64,000 nucleotides of DNA. Source: an uncultured Prochlorococcus sp. (lineage in GTDB: Bacteria; Cyanobacteriota; Cyanobacteriia; PCC-6307; Cyanobiaceae). The stretch lies in assembly GCA_902617605.1 (NCBI GenBank), contig CACMXO010000005.1, positions 1 through 64,000 of the forward strand, in the 5' to 3' direction. Below the pieces are notes generated by a model. It was not told the DNA's origin and searched no databases. It saw only the letters and a program-made list of their open reading frames with translations. Positions within the stretch are counted from its first letter, which is position 1, and each line of letters begins with the position of its first letter. Of this stretch, positions 44,101 to 53,178 are shown one piece after another. The translations under genes were made by a program, and so were the position numbers.

Positions 44101-44891
44101 CTAATCTTAATGAGGATGATAAATTTAACCCTCTTGCTGGGGCATCAAGGGATGGTGATTCAATTAATCGTATATTTGGTTCAGCGCCAGGTTCATATGG
44201 AGCTGGACTACAAGAACTAATTTCTAATTCTAATTGGGAAAATATTGATGATTTTGGAGAATCTTTTCTTAATTGGAGTAAGTGGATTTACAGTGATAAT
44301 CTTGAACCTATAGAGGATAAAAAATCATTAGAAAATGCTCTTAAAAATGTTCAGTTAGTTGTTCATAACCAAGATAATAAGGAACATGATATTTTAGATT
44401 CTGATGATTATTATCAGTTTCAGGGTGGCTTATCTTCAGCAGTAAAAAAATTGAGCGGTAAATTTCCTGAAATGTATCATGGTGATTTATCAAAATTTGG
44501 ATTATCCAAAATTTCAAAATTACAAGATGAAATTAATAAAGTTGTTATATCAAGAATACTTAACCCTAAATGGATAAATGGAATGAAGGATAATGGTTAT
44601 AAAGGAGCGTTTGAATTTTCAGCTACACTAGATTACTTATATGCTTTTGATGCTTCTACTGAAGTAGTCTCAGATTGGTGTTATGAGGAAGTTTATAAAT
44701 CATGGTTATGTGATCTGGATCTTAGGAATTTCTTTCTAGAGAATAATCCATGGGCTTTAAGAGATATTGCACAAAGATTTCTTGAAATTGTAAATAGAAA
44801 AATGTGGAATAATTGTTCATCAGATGTCATTGAAAATTTAAAGAACATAATTATTAATACTGATTCAATAATTGAAAAAAATGAATTCTAA
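41154..44891 (+). CDS. cobN: Cobaltochelatase subunit CobN
   Basis: The 1245-residue protein is the large subunit that inserts cobalt into the corrin ring, and is related to magnesium chelatase ChlH. Characteristic segments are QPQRGYDSFTDRDIHSPDLP near 505-525, CHIGKHGTVEWLPGK near 548-562, DPGEGSQAKRRTAATIIDHL near 590-610, and GGEDICQILYLLGVQPIWDG near 908-928. The C-terminal AFEFSATLDYLYAFDAS is also present. The length matches CobN. It is divergent from ilvE and fits the B12 genes cobU and metH. Confidence 0.95.
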   Translation: MHRILNVAGNEKNNDVLIEQPAADFIFITSVKADLNLISKLLLEKEFASLKNNIRALEISNLNSSAQIDNYLLKTINYAKVVIIRIFGDKGTWNYGIEQLLKWQAVNKERKLVILSGTVDQEVSLSEISSIDKNIALNISRLLRSGGMENYRKFLNCLNYLKVNETLIPDEFLNINFYPDPYLYDWKIEKGEKIGIISYKSLFLANEIEVNEKLNLQLRRCGLSPKTLFISTLKDHIIQKKLIEVFKKEDIKLIITTTSFSSSQIKNNELIENPTNIFTSLKIPVLQLLSSNRSRKNWLNSSIGMNSSDLLMQIIIPEFDGRITTCPSAFKEIISKKNTLYSEITSYKADQVGIKWISKFATNYVKLQQLNNFEKKICLIISNYPVKNGRIGNGVGLNTPSSIINILNWLKEEGYDLGSCNYPQDSSELMSILIKTRTNDIESLNNKPLDYLPLSEYLKYWNYLELEPKNIIVNRWGKPSEAIDLDNEGFSINGIRFGKITLLIQPQRGYDSFTDRDIHSPDLPPPHRYLAQYFWIEKVFNANAICHIGKHGTVEWLPGKSIGLSNKCFPNIICPAIPNIYPFIVNDPGEGSQAKRRTAATIIDHLTPPLDRSELYGKYSILENYLEEYFEAKLLNSNRIEIIEKAIFELIKKDFNEITLNNKNNQIEEIDSFLCKIKESQIRTGLHIFGNRQNEINEINLFLCVARVPNANRIGIVQYIAKHLKLDLDPWTNIYDQKLSEKDKKILLTFSNKNILNFRMAIDFLEQQAKYLIYLFFYKKNTNIKNLEKYKNQKIIDYFFNEKKHNKYFLLLKKEILYPIINSSYNEKLSFINSLNGEYVKSGPSGAPTRGKTEALPTGKNFFSVDSRGLPTESAWSVGCQSASQILDLYKQDNGEDLKNIAISVWATSTMRNGGEDICQILYLLGVQPIWDGPSRRVVDLEIIPLSVLERPRVDVTLRISGMFRDAFPQLVKLTSKAINLVSNLNEDDKFNPLAGASRDGDSINRIFGSAPGSYGAGLQELISNSNWENIDDFGESFLNWSKWIYSDNLEPIEDKKSLENALKNVQLVVHNQDNKEHDILDSDDYYQFQGGLSSAVKKLSGKFPEMYHGDLSKFGLSKISKLQDEINKVVISRILNPKWINGMKDNGYKGAFEFSATLDYLYAFDASTEVVSDWCYEEVYKSWLCDLDLRNFFLENNPWALRDIAQRFLEIVNRKMWNNCSSDVIENLKNIIINTDSIIEKNEF

Positions 44892-44892
44892 A

Positions 44893-45540
44893 TTATCTAC
44901 CTAATAGCGAAAGTCCATGACTATCTGTTCCGCATGTTTTTAGCATTGAATATTTATCTGCTAATTTATCTATTTCTGAACATACAAATAAACTAGGATT
45001 CCATACTTCATTAAGTTCATAATCGTACCAAACCTCTATTCCATCAATACCTTGTATTTTGGCCTCTGGAATTAATTTATAAAAGGGAATCCTGTATCTC
45101 GCTGGATGTGCAAGAAATGATAAACCACCAGCTAAATTTATTGCTTTTATAACTGATTTAATATTTAAATCATTACCTATTGGAGACTCTCCAAGGATGT
45201 AGGGATTTAGGTATTTACTTTTTATATCTATTCCTAATCCAATTACATGTACTAAACATCCTAAAATCAAACAATTAATTTCTATTCCCGAAATTAATGT
45301 AAAGGAATCTTTAGGATAATTTTTGAGTATATTATTTTTTTTTATATATTCATGAGCTTTAATTGTATGATGATCGGTTATTGATAAAAATTTCAAGTTA
45401 TTATTATAAGCTTGATCTAAAAGTTCATATGGTTCTAAACTTCCATCACTAAATTTTGTATGACAGTGAAAATTAATATTATTAGGACAACTATTTTTAT
45501 TAATATTGGAAGTTAATTTTACTAAGTCTTCCTTATTCAT
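44893..45540 (-). CDS. PHP-domain metal-dependent phosphoesterase
   Basis: The 215 residues hold the four PHP motifs: NFHCHTKFSDGSLEP near 22-36, SITDHHTIKAHEY near 54-66, LAHPARYRIPF near 144-154 and GTDSHG near the C-terminus. Together they bind a metal cluster for hydrolysis of a phosphoester such as a nucleotide 3',5'-bisphosphate. The exact substrate is unknown. Its start overlaps the hemJ stop by eight bases (45533-45540), so the pair is probably co-transcribed. Confidence 0.9.
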   Translation of the reverse strand: MNKEDLVKLTSNINKNSCPNNINFHCHTKFSDGSLEPYELLDQAYNNNLKFLSITDHHTIKAHEYIKKNNILKNYPKDSFTLISGIEINCLILGCLVHVIGLGIDIKSKYLNPYILGESPIGNDLNIKSVIKAINLAGGLSFLAHPARYRIPFYKLIPEAKIQGIDGIEVWYDYELNEVWNPSLFVCSEIDKLADKYSMLKTCGTDSHGLSLLGR

Positions 45541-46099
45541 TACTTAATGAATTCTCATTTTTCTTTCTAATCTTTGCATATAATTGAATTGAAGCCAACA
45601 TGAAAATAATTAGTCCAACTACGCTCCATGTAGCAATACTAGTTGGAAAATTATTTTTAAAAATAACTAAAAGTACAATTATAAATAATAATAAAGTAGG
45701 CAATTCATTTAATAATCTAAGGCTTTTTGCTGAAATGGTTGAAGTACCATTTTGTAATGAATACATTATTTTATAACAATAAGAATGATAAATTACTAAT
45801 CCCAAAACAAAAGAAATTTTAATTTGCAACCACTTCTCACTTAACCAACTTGGTTGCATAATAACCATGCAAATAGCCATACTTAAAGCTAATATCATCC
45901 CGGGTGTTGTGATTATATTCGCCAGCCTTTTTTCCATCAAGGTGTATTGTTTATTAAAGGCAATTTTTAATTCATTATCCATATTTTTAGATTCTTCATG
46001 ATATATAAAAAGTCTTACTAAATAAAAAAGTCCCGCAAACCAAACGATTACACCAATAATGTGAAGTGATTTAAACCAGAGATATGCTTCAGCTGCCAA
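45533..46099 (-). CDS. hemJ: Protoporphyrinogen IX oxidase HemJ
   Basis: The 188-residue membrane protein belongs to the HemJ/UPF0093 family, which oxidises protoporphyrinogen to protoporphyrin in many cyanobacteria. The N-terminal AYLWFKSLHIIGVIVWFAGL near 5-24 contains a conserved His. Four to five helices follow, with EKWLQIKISFVLGLVIYHSYC (about 85-105). It supplies both heme and chlorophyll routes, and so relates to acsF and cobN in this window. It is upstream of the PHP gene and overlaps it. Confidence 0.93.
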   Translation of the reverse strand: MAAEAYLWFKSLHIIGVIVWFAGLFYLVRLFIYHEESKNMDNELKIAFNKQYTLMEKRLANIITTPGMILALSMAICMVIMQPSWLSEKWLQIKISFVLGLVIYHSYCYKIMYSLQNGTSTISAKSLRLLNELPTLLLFIIVLLVIFKNNFPTSIATWSVVGLIIFMLASIQLYAKIRKKNENSLSNE

Positions 46100-46187
46100 A
46101 TTACTAGATTAATTTAAAAATATATGTTTTTAATATAGTTATATTTAACAATATCAATAAATCTATTTTTCAAAATTTAATTAATAT

Positions 46188-48146
46188 TTATAACTCGTTA
46201 AAATATTCATATATATCATTAACTGAATTTTTTCCAAGTCCTTTAACTTTTGATAAATCCTCCTTACTAGCTATTCTTATCGCGTCTATTGATTTGAAAT
46301 GCTCAAGCAATTCTCTTATTCTTGATGGTCCTAATCCACTGATTTGGGACAATTGAGATCTATTCATTCTTTTAGATCTTTTGTCTCTATGAAAAGATAA
46401 TGCAAATCTATGTGCTTCATCTCTTACCCTTCTTAATAGAAGAACTCCTTTTTGATTTTCATCTGTATCAAGAGACTTAGTAAATCCTGGAATAAATATT
46501 TCTTCATTTTTTTTTGCCAATGAACATATAGTTACTTCTTCCTCAAGATTTAATTCTTTTAATGCTTTAATAGCTGCATTTAACTGTCCTTTTCCTCCAT
46601 CAATCATTATTAAATCAGGCCAATCTGATAGAAGTTCATTGTCTAATTTACTCTTCGTTTTATCATTTAATATTGAAAAATCCCCTCCGCTTTCTTTAAA
46701 TCTTGACCATTTTTTAAACCTTCTTTGTATTACTTCATATATCGAAGCAAAATCATCACTATGTCCTATAAAAACGTTTGGATCTTTAATTTTATATTTC
46801 CTATAATGCTGTTTAGAAGGAACCCCATCAATAAAAACGACTTGTGATGCTACAGGGTCACTACCTTGAATATGGCTTATATCATAGCCTTCAATTCTTT
46901 TAGGTTGTTCGCTTAATTCAAGTATTTGGGCAAGATCCTCAATTGATGATTCATTATCTTGTATCCCATTTAATATTCTATCTAATTCCAATTTCGCATT
47001 TTTTAAAACCATTTCTACAGTTTCATGTTTTTTATTTCTTTTTGGGATTAGGATTTTTACTTTCTTTTTTCTTAGCTCCGTTAACCAATCCTCTATGGTT
47101 GCTTGTTTTGGAAGGTTATATTGAATAAGAATTTCTGATGGTATTTCTACAGGTTCAACATTCATATAATGCTCTTCTAATATCTTTTGTAAAATAAGAT
47201 TTTCATCTTCATTATTTAATTTTTGACTATAGCCAATTCTCCCAATGAGCTTACCTGATCTCATTTGGAAAATTTGTATACTAGCTACATTTTTTTCTGA
47301 AACTATTCCAAAGATATCTCTATTAATTGAAGAATCTGGTATTGATATTTTTTGTGATTCAGTTAATAATTTTAAACCTGAAATTTGGTCTCTTATTTTT
47401 GCTGCATTCTCATAATCTAAATCATTTGAAAATTGCAGCATTTTTTTTTGTAAAAATATTTCTAAGTCATCATTTCTTCCCTGAAATATCATAGATACTT
47501 GTTTCATTATTTTTTTATAATCGTCAGATGATATAACTTCTTGGCAAACACCTGGACATCTTCCTATTGAATAATTCAAACAAGTTCTATCTTTATAGAC
47601 TGGCCTTGGTCTTTGTCTAAGTGGAAATATTTTTTTTATCGTAAATAATGTTCTCCTTAATAATCCGACATCAACATAAGGTCCATAATATCTATCTAAA
47701 TTATTTCTATTTCTTCTTCTTCTTGTAATAAATATTCGAGGATATTTTTCACTCCAAGTTATACAAAGATATGGATATTTCTTATCATCCTTTAAAAGAA
47801 TATTAAAATATGGTTTGTTTGTTTTAATTAAATTTGACTCTAAATTTAATGCTTCATATTCGCTATCTGTGACTATTATTTCTATTTCAGTTATTTGACG
47901 GACCATCAAACTTAATCGGGGAGTTAAATCTGAATAATTATTGAAATAACTACTTACTCTACTGCGTAGTTTTTTAGATTTACCGATATAAAGTAGGTTA
48001 TTATCAATATCTTTAAAAAGATAACAACCAGATGACTTTGGAATTTCGGATAATCTTGATTTTAATAACTCCTTATTATTAATTAATTTATATTCAATTT
48101 TAAAATTATATTTGTTATTTATTTTTTCGATAGAGGAATTACTCAT
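46188..48146 (-). CDS. uvrC: Excinuclease ABC subunit C
   Basis: The 652-residue nuclease makes both incisions in nucleotide excision repair. An N-terminal GIY-YIG domain is visible (GCYLFKDIDNNLLYIGKSKK near 40-60). A UvrB-binding UVR segment lies near 235-265. An RNase H-like C-terminal nuclease carries IEGYDISHIQGSDPVAS near 420-436 and PDLIMIDGGKGQLNAA near 508-523. The tandem helix-hairpin-helix end has ISGLGPSRIRELLEHF near 600-615. It may serve the repair pathway fed by mfd at 1-5 kb. Confidence 0.97.
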   Translation of the reverse strand: MSNSSIEKINNKYNFKIEYKLINNKELLKSRLSEIPKSSGCYLFKDIDNNLLYIGKSKKLRSRVSSYFNNYSDLTPRLSLMVRQITEIEIIVTDSEYEALNLESNLIKTNKPYFNILLKDDKKYPYLCITWSEKYPRIFITRRRRNRNNLDRYYGPYVDVGLLRRTLFTIKKIFPLRQRPRPVYKDRTCLNYSIGRCPGVCQEVISSDDYKKIMKQVSMIFQGRNDDLEIFLQKKMLQFSNDLDYENAAKIRDQISGLKLLTESQKISIPDSSINRDIFGIVSEKNVASIQIFQMRSGKLIGRIGYSQKLNNEDENLILQKILEEHYMNVEPVEIPSEILIQYNLPKQATIEDWLTELRKKKVKILIPKRNKKHETVEMVLKNAKLELDRILNGIQDNESSIEDLAQILELSEQPKRIEGYDISHIQGSDPVASQVVFIDGVPSKQHYRKYKIKDPNVFIGHSDDFASIYEVIQRRFKKWSRFKESGGDFSILNDKTKSKLDNELLSDWPDLIMIDGGKGQLNAAIKALKELNLEEEVTICSLAKKNEEIFIPGFTKSLDTDENQKGVLLLRRVRDEAHRFALSFHRDKRSKRMNRSQLSQISGLGPSRIRELLEHFKSIDAIRIASKEDLSKVKGLGKNSVNDIYEYFNEL

Positions 48147-48155
48147 TTATAGTGG

Positions 48156-48644
48156 TTAACCTCCATAATTCCAGCCAGTTGAAGATAAATTTAGTGAGTC
48201 AACATCATTATTCAGATAAGCAGATTGCACCTCTCCTACAAAAACGGTATGGTCTCCATGCATAACACTTCCAACAACATTACATTCAACACCACCAACA
48301 CTATCAACTAAAATAGGCAAGCCAAGCTCACCTAAATTAAATTCAACAGATTCAAATCTACCTCCTAATGCTTTTTGAGGTTTAAAGAAAACAGCCGCTA
48401 GATCCTTTTGATCACTTTTGAGCACATTTAATGAGAACTTATTGGTTGACTTTATTATTTCATGACTAGAGCCCTCTGCTCTAACAGCCATTACAACTAA
48501 TGGTGGGGTGAAAGAACCTTGAGTCACCCAACTTGCAGTAAATCCATTCACTTCATTTTTATCCTCGTCTCTAACGCCACAAATAAATAATCCGTGAGGT
48601 ATTTTTCTTAATAAGATTTTTTTTGCTTCTAGATTTAATGTCAT
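48156..48644 (-). CDS. Flavin reductase-like FMN-binding protein
   Basis: The 162 residues form a single flavin-reductase domain with ASWVTQGSFTPPLVVMAV near 36-53, SLNVLKSDQKDLAAVFFKP near 72-90 and HTVFVGEVQSAYL near 130-142. In cyanobacteria such a domain is also the C-terminal part of flavodiiron proteins; here it stands alone. The electron partner and substrate are unknown. It is nine bases upstream of uvrC on the same strand, and divergent from coaD. Confidence 0.88.
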   Translation of the reverse strand: MTLNLEAKKILLRKIPHGLFICGVRDEDKNEVNGFTASWVTQGSFTPPLVVMAVRAEGSSHEIIKSTNKFSLNVLKSDQKDLAAVFFKPQKALGGRFESVEFNLGELGLPILVDSVGGVECNVVGSVMHGDHTVFVGEVQSAYLNNDVDSLNLSSTGWNYGG

Positions 48645-48703
48645 AATTGATTTAACTAATAATATTATTTTAACTAAATTTCTTATTCGATCATAATAAA
48701 TTC

Positions 48704-49177
48704 ATGAAAATTCTTTATCCAGGTACATTTGATCCTTTAACAAATGGGCATCTTGATTTAATAGAAAGGGCTGAAAAAATATTTGGCAATCTAGTAGTTG
48801 CTGTTTTAGAAAATACCTCTAAAACACCAACATTTAATCTTGAAAGAAGAATAATACAAATAAAAAATTCTCTTTCTCATTTACCTAATATTGAAGTTAT
48901 TTCTTATTCTGGTCTAACTGTTGATTGTGCAAATGATCTAAAAGCTAATCTTATTCTTAGAGGCTTAAGAGCAATGAGTGATTTTGAGTATGAACTACAG
49001 ATTGCTCATACAAATAAATCACTTAATAATGATATTGAAACTATATTTTTATCGACAAATACAAATTATAGTTTTCTTAGTAGTTCTTTAGTAAAAGAAG
49101 TTGCAAAATTTGGCGGTGAAATTAATCACATGGTACCCCCCTCTGTTGAGAAGGATTTAAAAGATTATTTTAAATAA
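48704..49177 (+). CDS. coaD: Phosphopantetheine adenylyltransferase
   Basis: The 157-residue enzyme of coenzyme A synthesis adenylylates 4'-phosphopantetheine. The N-terminal [18 protein letters not shown] near 6-23 contains the TxGH nucleotidyltransferase motif. [20 protein letters not shown] near 86-105 and the closing [20 protein letters not shown] are typical. The length is standard. It ends eight bases from the convergent carboxypeptidase gene. Confidence 0.97.
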   Translation: MKILYPGTFDPLTNGHLDLIERAEKIFGNLVVAVLENTSKTPTFNLERRIIQIKNSLSHLPNIEVISYSGLTVDCANDLKANLILRGLRAMSDFEYELQIAHTNKSLNNDIETIFLSTNTNYSFLSSSLVKEVAKFGGEINHMVPPSVEKDLKDYFK

Positions 49178-49184
49178 TATTTTT

Positions 49185-50408
49185 TTAACAGGATCTCAAG
49201 TAATAAAGATCACGTAATAAATTAAAAGCTTTTTCTTTATCAATTTTATTAGAATTTTGGATGATGCTTATAATTATTGGCTTATCATTTTTATATAAAA
49301 AGCCAGATAATGCAAAGACATTCGAAAGAGTCCCAGTTTTGCCAAAAAACTTTCCAGACAATTCACTATTTACAAATCTTTTAGCTAACGTTCCTCTCAC
49401 TCCCGTAATTGAAAGTGTAGATTGATAAGCATTAAAATCATTAGAATATCTCATTTTATCTAAAAACAATACAACTAACTTTGTTGTAATTCTATTTTTT
49501 CGAGACAATCCACTAGCATCTGCAAAGTATGCATTAGTTGCTGGGAGGCCCTTATTTTCAAGCCATCTTTTCAATTTTATATAGTTATTATCGTTCCATG
49601 TATTTGAGGCATTTTTAAAAAGAGATTCAGCCGTAAAATTATGGCTTTCAGAATTTGTTAGAGTTAATAATGAAAGAATTGGAGTTGAATATACTTTATT
49701 TATCTCTTTAAAATTTTTTAAATAAAAAGTTTTTTCTGAATCAAAAAAATTTATATATATTTTTGAATTTGGAAATTTATTTTTTAAATAATTTTTAATA
49801 AAATTTTTTAATGCATAAATATCATCATATTTATTGTGATTACTTTCTATTGCAAGAGATGTAATTGGAGATCCATATTCGTAAAGTTTATCAGTATTTG
49901 TCCAACCATTAGGCCAATATAATTTTGAATCAATTTCAATAATATTAAGGTTAATAATTTCATTTTCTTTAACATTTGAAATTAGTTCGATTATATGTTC
50001 ATAATTTAGATCCGGATCACCTTGACCGTGTAAATAATAATCGTTTTTATTTTTAAATAAGGAAGTTTTTAAATTATTATTTAGTTTATATTTACTTAAA
50101 ACATAAGCTGATGAGAATAATTTTTGGTTAGATGCTGGCAACCTTGGAACATCCTCATTGTAGGAACTTATTATTTCCCCTTTATTATTAATAATTGATA
50201 CACTAAAAGAATTATCAAGCGTTTGATTCAATAAAGCATCATAAGTAGGACATATTTTGTTTTTAGTAATTATTCCCGGGAAATTAAAATAAAGACTATT
50301 TAAAATAGTTATTTTCTGATTTGCTATTAAATATCTTATTAAGAAAGGAGATGTTACTAATACAAGAACAATAAAGAAAAACGAATATATTTTTTTTATC
50401 ACATTCAA
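49185..50408 (-). CDS. dacB: D-alanyl-D-alanine carboxypeptidase (S13/PBP4 type)
   Basis: The 407 residues begin with a membrane-anchoring or signal helix (about 8-26). The penicillin-binding motifs are present: SNQK near 95 (SxxK), the segment FADASGLSRKNRIT near 297-310 holding the SxN-type site, and GKTGTLSN near 355-362 (KTGT). It would trim peptidoglycan cross-links in the periplasm. It is the last gene of a compact minus-strand group (dapF, NifS-like, DUF1995, dacB), two bases behind the DUF1995 gene. Confidence 0.9.
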   Translation of the reverse strand: MNVIKKIYSFFFIVLVLVTSPFLIRYLIANQKITILNSLYFNFPGIITKNKICPTYDALLNQTLDNSFSVSIINNKGEIISSYNEDVPRLPASNQKLFSSAYVLSKYKLNNNLKTSLFKNKNDYYLHGQGDPDLNYEHIIELISNVKENEIINLNIIEIDSKLYWPNGWTNTDKLYEYGSPITSLAIESNHNKYDDIYALKNFIKNYLKNKFPNSKIYINFFDSEKTFYLKNFKEINKVYSTPILSLLTLTNSESHNFTAESLFKNASNTWNDNNYIKLKRWLENKGLPATNAYFADASGLSRKNRITTKLVVLFLDKMRYSNDFNAYQSTLSITGVRGTLAKRFVNSELSGKFFGKTGTLSNVFALSGFLYKNDKPIIISIIQNSNKIDKEKAFNLLRDLYYLRSC

Positions 50409-50409
50409 C

Positions 50410-51036
50410 CTATAAATTTACAAAAATAGATTCATTGTCGGGTTTAATTTCAAATTCTTTTTTAAAAAAATATCTATTATTTTCTTCTTTGAAAAGCAAC
50501 CAGTTATTTGGATAAATATGCATAAGAGCAGCTTTATTTAAAGGCTGCAGAAAATAAATATTATTCCATGTTTTGACAAAGTTTTTACGTCGCTCTCTTA
50601 TAACACTTCCTATACCAATATTGGCATCTTCAAATTTTGGATTTAATGAATAATGCGTACCTTGATAATTATCAGACATTGGTTCAAATGAATCGAAATC
50701 ATATGGCTGAGGTAGTATGGATATCATTGCACTATCAATATTATTTATATTATTTGATTCATTAAATGATTTAAAAGTAAAGATTTTATCTTTTATATCT
50801 GGATAGTCTCTTTGAGCCAAAGCCACAGCACCTTGATCAGCAAATGTTATGAATACATTATTATTTTTTGACAATATCTTGTAGATAGTTATTCCAATTC
50901 TGTTAAACTTCAATCCTTCAAAATTAAATTCTATAGTAAATCTTTTATTTGAATCTAATAAACTTGGAATAATTGCATCCTCCATATTCTTAAGAGATTC
51001 ATTTAAATCTTTAGGTAGTCTGTAATTGGTTTCCAT
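50410..51036 (-). CDS. DUF1995-like protein
   Basis: The 208-residue soluble protein starts with LPKDLNESLKNMEDAIIPSL and includes RFTIEFNFEGLKFNRIGITI near 32-51 and a QPYDFDSFEPMS segment. The style matches DUF1995, a domain of cyanobacteria and plastids; the plastid LPA3 protein, which helps photosystem II assembly, has it. The role here is not established. Its start overlaps the end of the cysteine desulfurase gene by one base (TAATG), indicating coupled translation. Confidence 0.65.
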   Translation of the reverse strand: METNYRLPKDLNESLKNMEDAIIPSLLDSNKRFTIEFNFEGLKFNRIGITIYKILSKNNNVFITFADQGAVALAQRDYPDIKDKIFTFKSFNESNNINNIDSAMISILPQPYDFDSFEPMSDNYQGTHYSLNPKFEDANIGIGSVIRERRKNFVKTWNNIYFLQPLNKAALMHIYPNNWLLFKEENNRYFFKKEFEIKPDNESIFVNL

Positions 51037-52208
51037 TAAAATTTTTCAATACACATTTGAATAAGTTCTAAAAATTTATCTATTTCTGACTTATTGTTTA
51101 TTGAACCTAAAGTAACACGAATATTTGAATATAGTTCATCATCTTTTAAACCAATATTTTTAAGTGTTGAGCTAGGTTTCCCAGATGAACTTGAACAAGC
51201 ACTTCCACTACTTATGGCTATTTTATTTTCTGACATGAAATTAACAATCTTATAGGCCCTTATAGGCTCAAATAGTTTATTTAATAGTAGAAACGAAATA
51301 TGATTGGGAAGTCTATGGTTAATACTACCCGTAATCTTTATATGATTATTATCCTTAATTTTTTGAAAAAAATAATTTTTGAGTTTACTAATATTATTAG
51401 GAGGAAATTCAGTTATGTAATCATATAAATTTATTTTTCCTTTAATATTCTTTAATGATTCATACATTCCAGCGATTAGTGGCAAAGCTTGTGTCCCTTG
51501 TCTAATTGAAAATTCCTGAGTAAGTGATATATCATTATTTTTTAAAATTTGTCTAGACTTTTCTTTTGTTAAAAGTATACCGATCCCTTTTGGACCTCCA
51601 AATTTATGAGCAGATAAACTCAAAAAATCACATTTAAGATCTTTCCAACTGAATATTCCATTACTTAATATTTGAGTTCCATCTAAATGAAACATTATAT
51701 TTAATTCTGCACATTTAGTACCAATAAATTGGACAGGTTGTATTGTCCCAATTTCACTTTGTCCCCAAATAATTGATACGAGCTTAGTATCATTGTTTAA
51801 AATGTTTTCGATATTAGAAATATTTAAAATTCCATCATTATTTACCGTCCATTCGTAAATATCCCAATTTTGTTTTCTTAGTTTATTAGCACAAATAGTT
51901 GTTGCTTGATGTTCAACATTTGAAATAACAACCCTACCATTTTTAAAGTTCTCAAAAATATTATTAAATACAATATTTGTCGATTCCGAAGAACCAGATG
52001 TAAAAATTATATCTTCTGCATCTGCTTCAAATATAGAAGCAATTTTAGATCTAATTTTTTCAAGATATGTAGAGCATTTTATCCCTAGCTCATATGTAGA
52101 TGAAGGGTTATGCCAATAATTCCTGTAAGTTGAATTAATTATATTTAAAACATTCTCAGATAATGGAGTTGTGGATGCATTATCTAAATAAATAAAATTA
52201 TTTTTCAT
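51036..52208 (-). CDS. Cysteine desulfurase (NifS/IscS type)
   Basis: The 390-residue PLP enzyme removes sulfur from cysteine for iron-sulfur clusters and thiolation. FTSGSSESTNIVF near 68-80, LSAHKFGGPKGIGIL (PLP lysine) near 198-212 and the active cysteine in SGSACSSSSGKPSS near 332-345 are visible. The cysteine lies in a flexible group I-type loop. It overlaps dapF and the DUF1995 gene by one base each. Whether it is the main Fe-S desulfurase cannot be told. Confidence 0.93.
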   Translation of the reverse strand: MKNNFIYLDNASTTPLSENVLNIINSTYRNYWHNPSSTYELGIKCSTYLEKIRSKIASIFEADAEDIIFTSGSSESTNIVFNNIFENFKNGRVVISNVEHQATTICANKLRKQNWDIYEWTVNNDGILNISNIENILNNDTKLVSIIWGQSEIGTIQPVQFIGTKCAELNIMFHLDGTQILSNGIFSWKDLKCDFLSLSAHKFGGPKGIGILLTKEKSRQILKNNDISLTQEFSIRQGTQALPLIAGMYESLKNIKGKINLYDYITEFPPNNISKLKNYFFQKIKDNNHIKITGSINHRLPNHISFLLLNKLFEPIRAYKIVNFMSENKIAISSGSACSSSSGKPSSTLKNIGLKDDELYSNIRVTLGSINNKSEIDKFLELIQMCIEKF

Positions 52209-53071
52209 TAATTTACAAACATTGATCCTGAGAAAACCTTTTTAGCATTACCGGTCATCATTACTTCACTATCGTCTTTTGACCAATCAATTTTAAGATT
52301 ACCTCCTGGCAAGGTTACTATGGTTTGTGAATTACAAAGACCTAATTTATAAGCTGCTACATGGATAGCACAGGCACCTGTTCCACAAGCTAGGGTTGCT
52401 CCTGCACCTCTTTCCCATACTTTTACTTTGATATTATCTCTATTTAAAATTTGACAAAAATGCACATTAGTTTTTTCAGGAAATAATTCATTTTTTTCAA
52501 ATATAGGACCAAGTCTGGATAGAACAATTGTCTCTATGTCTTTTACAAAGAATATTAAATGAGGATTTCCCATTCCTACGGCATAACCAATATTATTAAA
52601 ATCTTTCTCAATAAATTCGTGTGAAGGAATTGAATTTACTTTTTTTTCAATTGTTGTTGGAATATTTTGACATTCTAAAATTGGAACTCCCATTTTTACT
52701 GTAATTTCATCATTTATATATTTTGCAATTTTTAAACCTGCTTTAGTCTCAATTTTATATTCTATATTTTTTTTATTATTCATGGAATCATTTACGTGGA
52801 GATACTCAACTAAACACCTAATTCCGTTTCCACACATTTGTGCTTCAGAACCATCAGAATTAAAAATTATCATTTTTGCATAATTATCTTCATTAGGTTC
52901 TTCTATAAAAATCACACCATCTGCTCCAATACCAAATTGCCTATTGCAAATTTTTTTTATATCAAATATTTTATTTGTCTTGTAATTTTTATATAATTCA
53001 TTTTCTCTAGAATCTATTATTACGAAATCATTTCCGTTACCTTGATATTTTTCAAAAGTTATATTTTTCAT
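52208..53071 (-). CDS. dapF: Diaminopimelate epimerase
   Basis: The 287-residue enzyme converts LL- to meso-diaminopimelate for lysine and peptidoglycan. The two catalytic cysteines are in GSEAQMCGNGIRC near 72-84 and GAGATLACGTGACA near 220-233. Length and motif order are standard. It is the first gene of the minus-strand group ending with dacB, so cell-wall functions bracket the group. It is divergent from leuS with 107 bases between. Confidence 0.96.
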   Translation of the reverse strand: MKNITFEKYQGNGNDFVIIDSRENELYKNYKTNKIFDIKKICNRQFGIGADGVIFIEEPNEDNYAKMIIFNSDGSEAQMCGNGIRCLVEYLHVNDSMNNKKNIEYKIETKAGLKIAKYINDEITVKMGVPILECQNIPTTIEKKVNSIPSHEFIEKDFNNIGYAVGMGNPHLIFFVKDIETIVLSRLGPIFEKNELFPEKTNVHFCQILNRDNIKVKVWERGAGATLACGTGACAIHVAAYKLGLCNSQTIVTLPGGNLKIDWSKDDSEVMMTGNAKKVFSGSMFVN

Positions 53072-53178
53072 TTGTAGATGATATATTTTAAATTTTAATT
53101 ATAAATTATTCCTTTTAACAATCTATTTCTATTTTATACAATGGATATTAAAATAATAATTTAACAAATAAAAATTAA

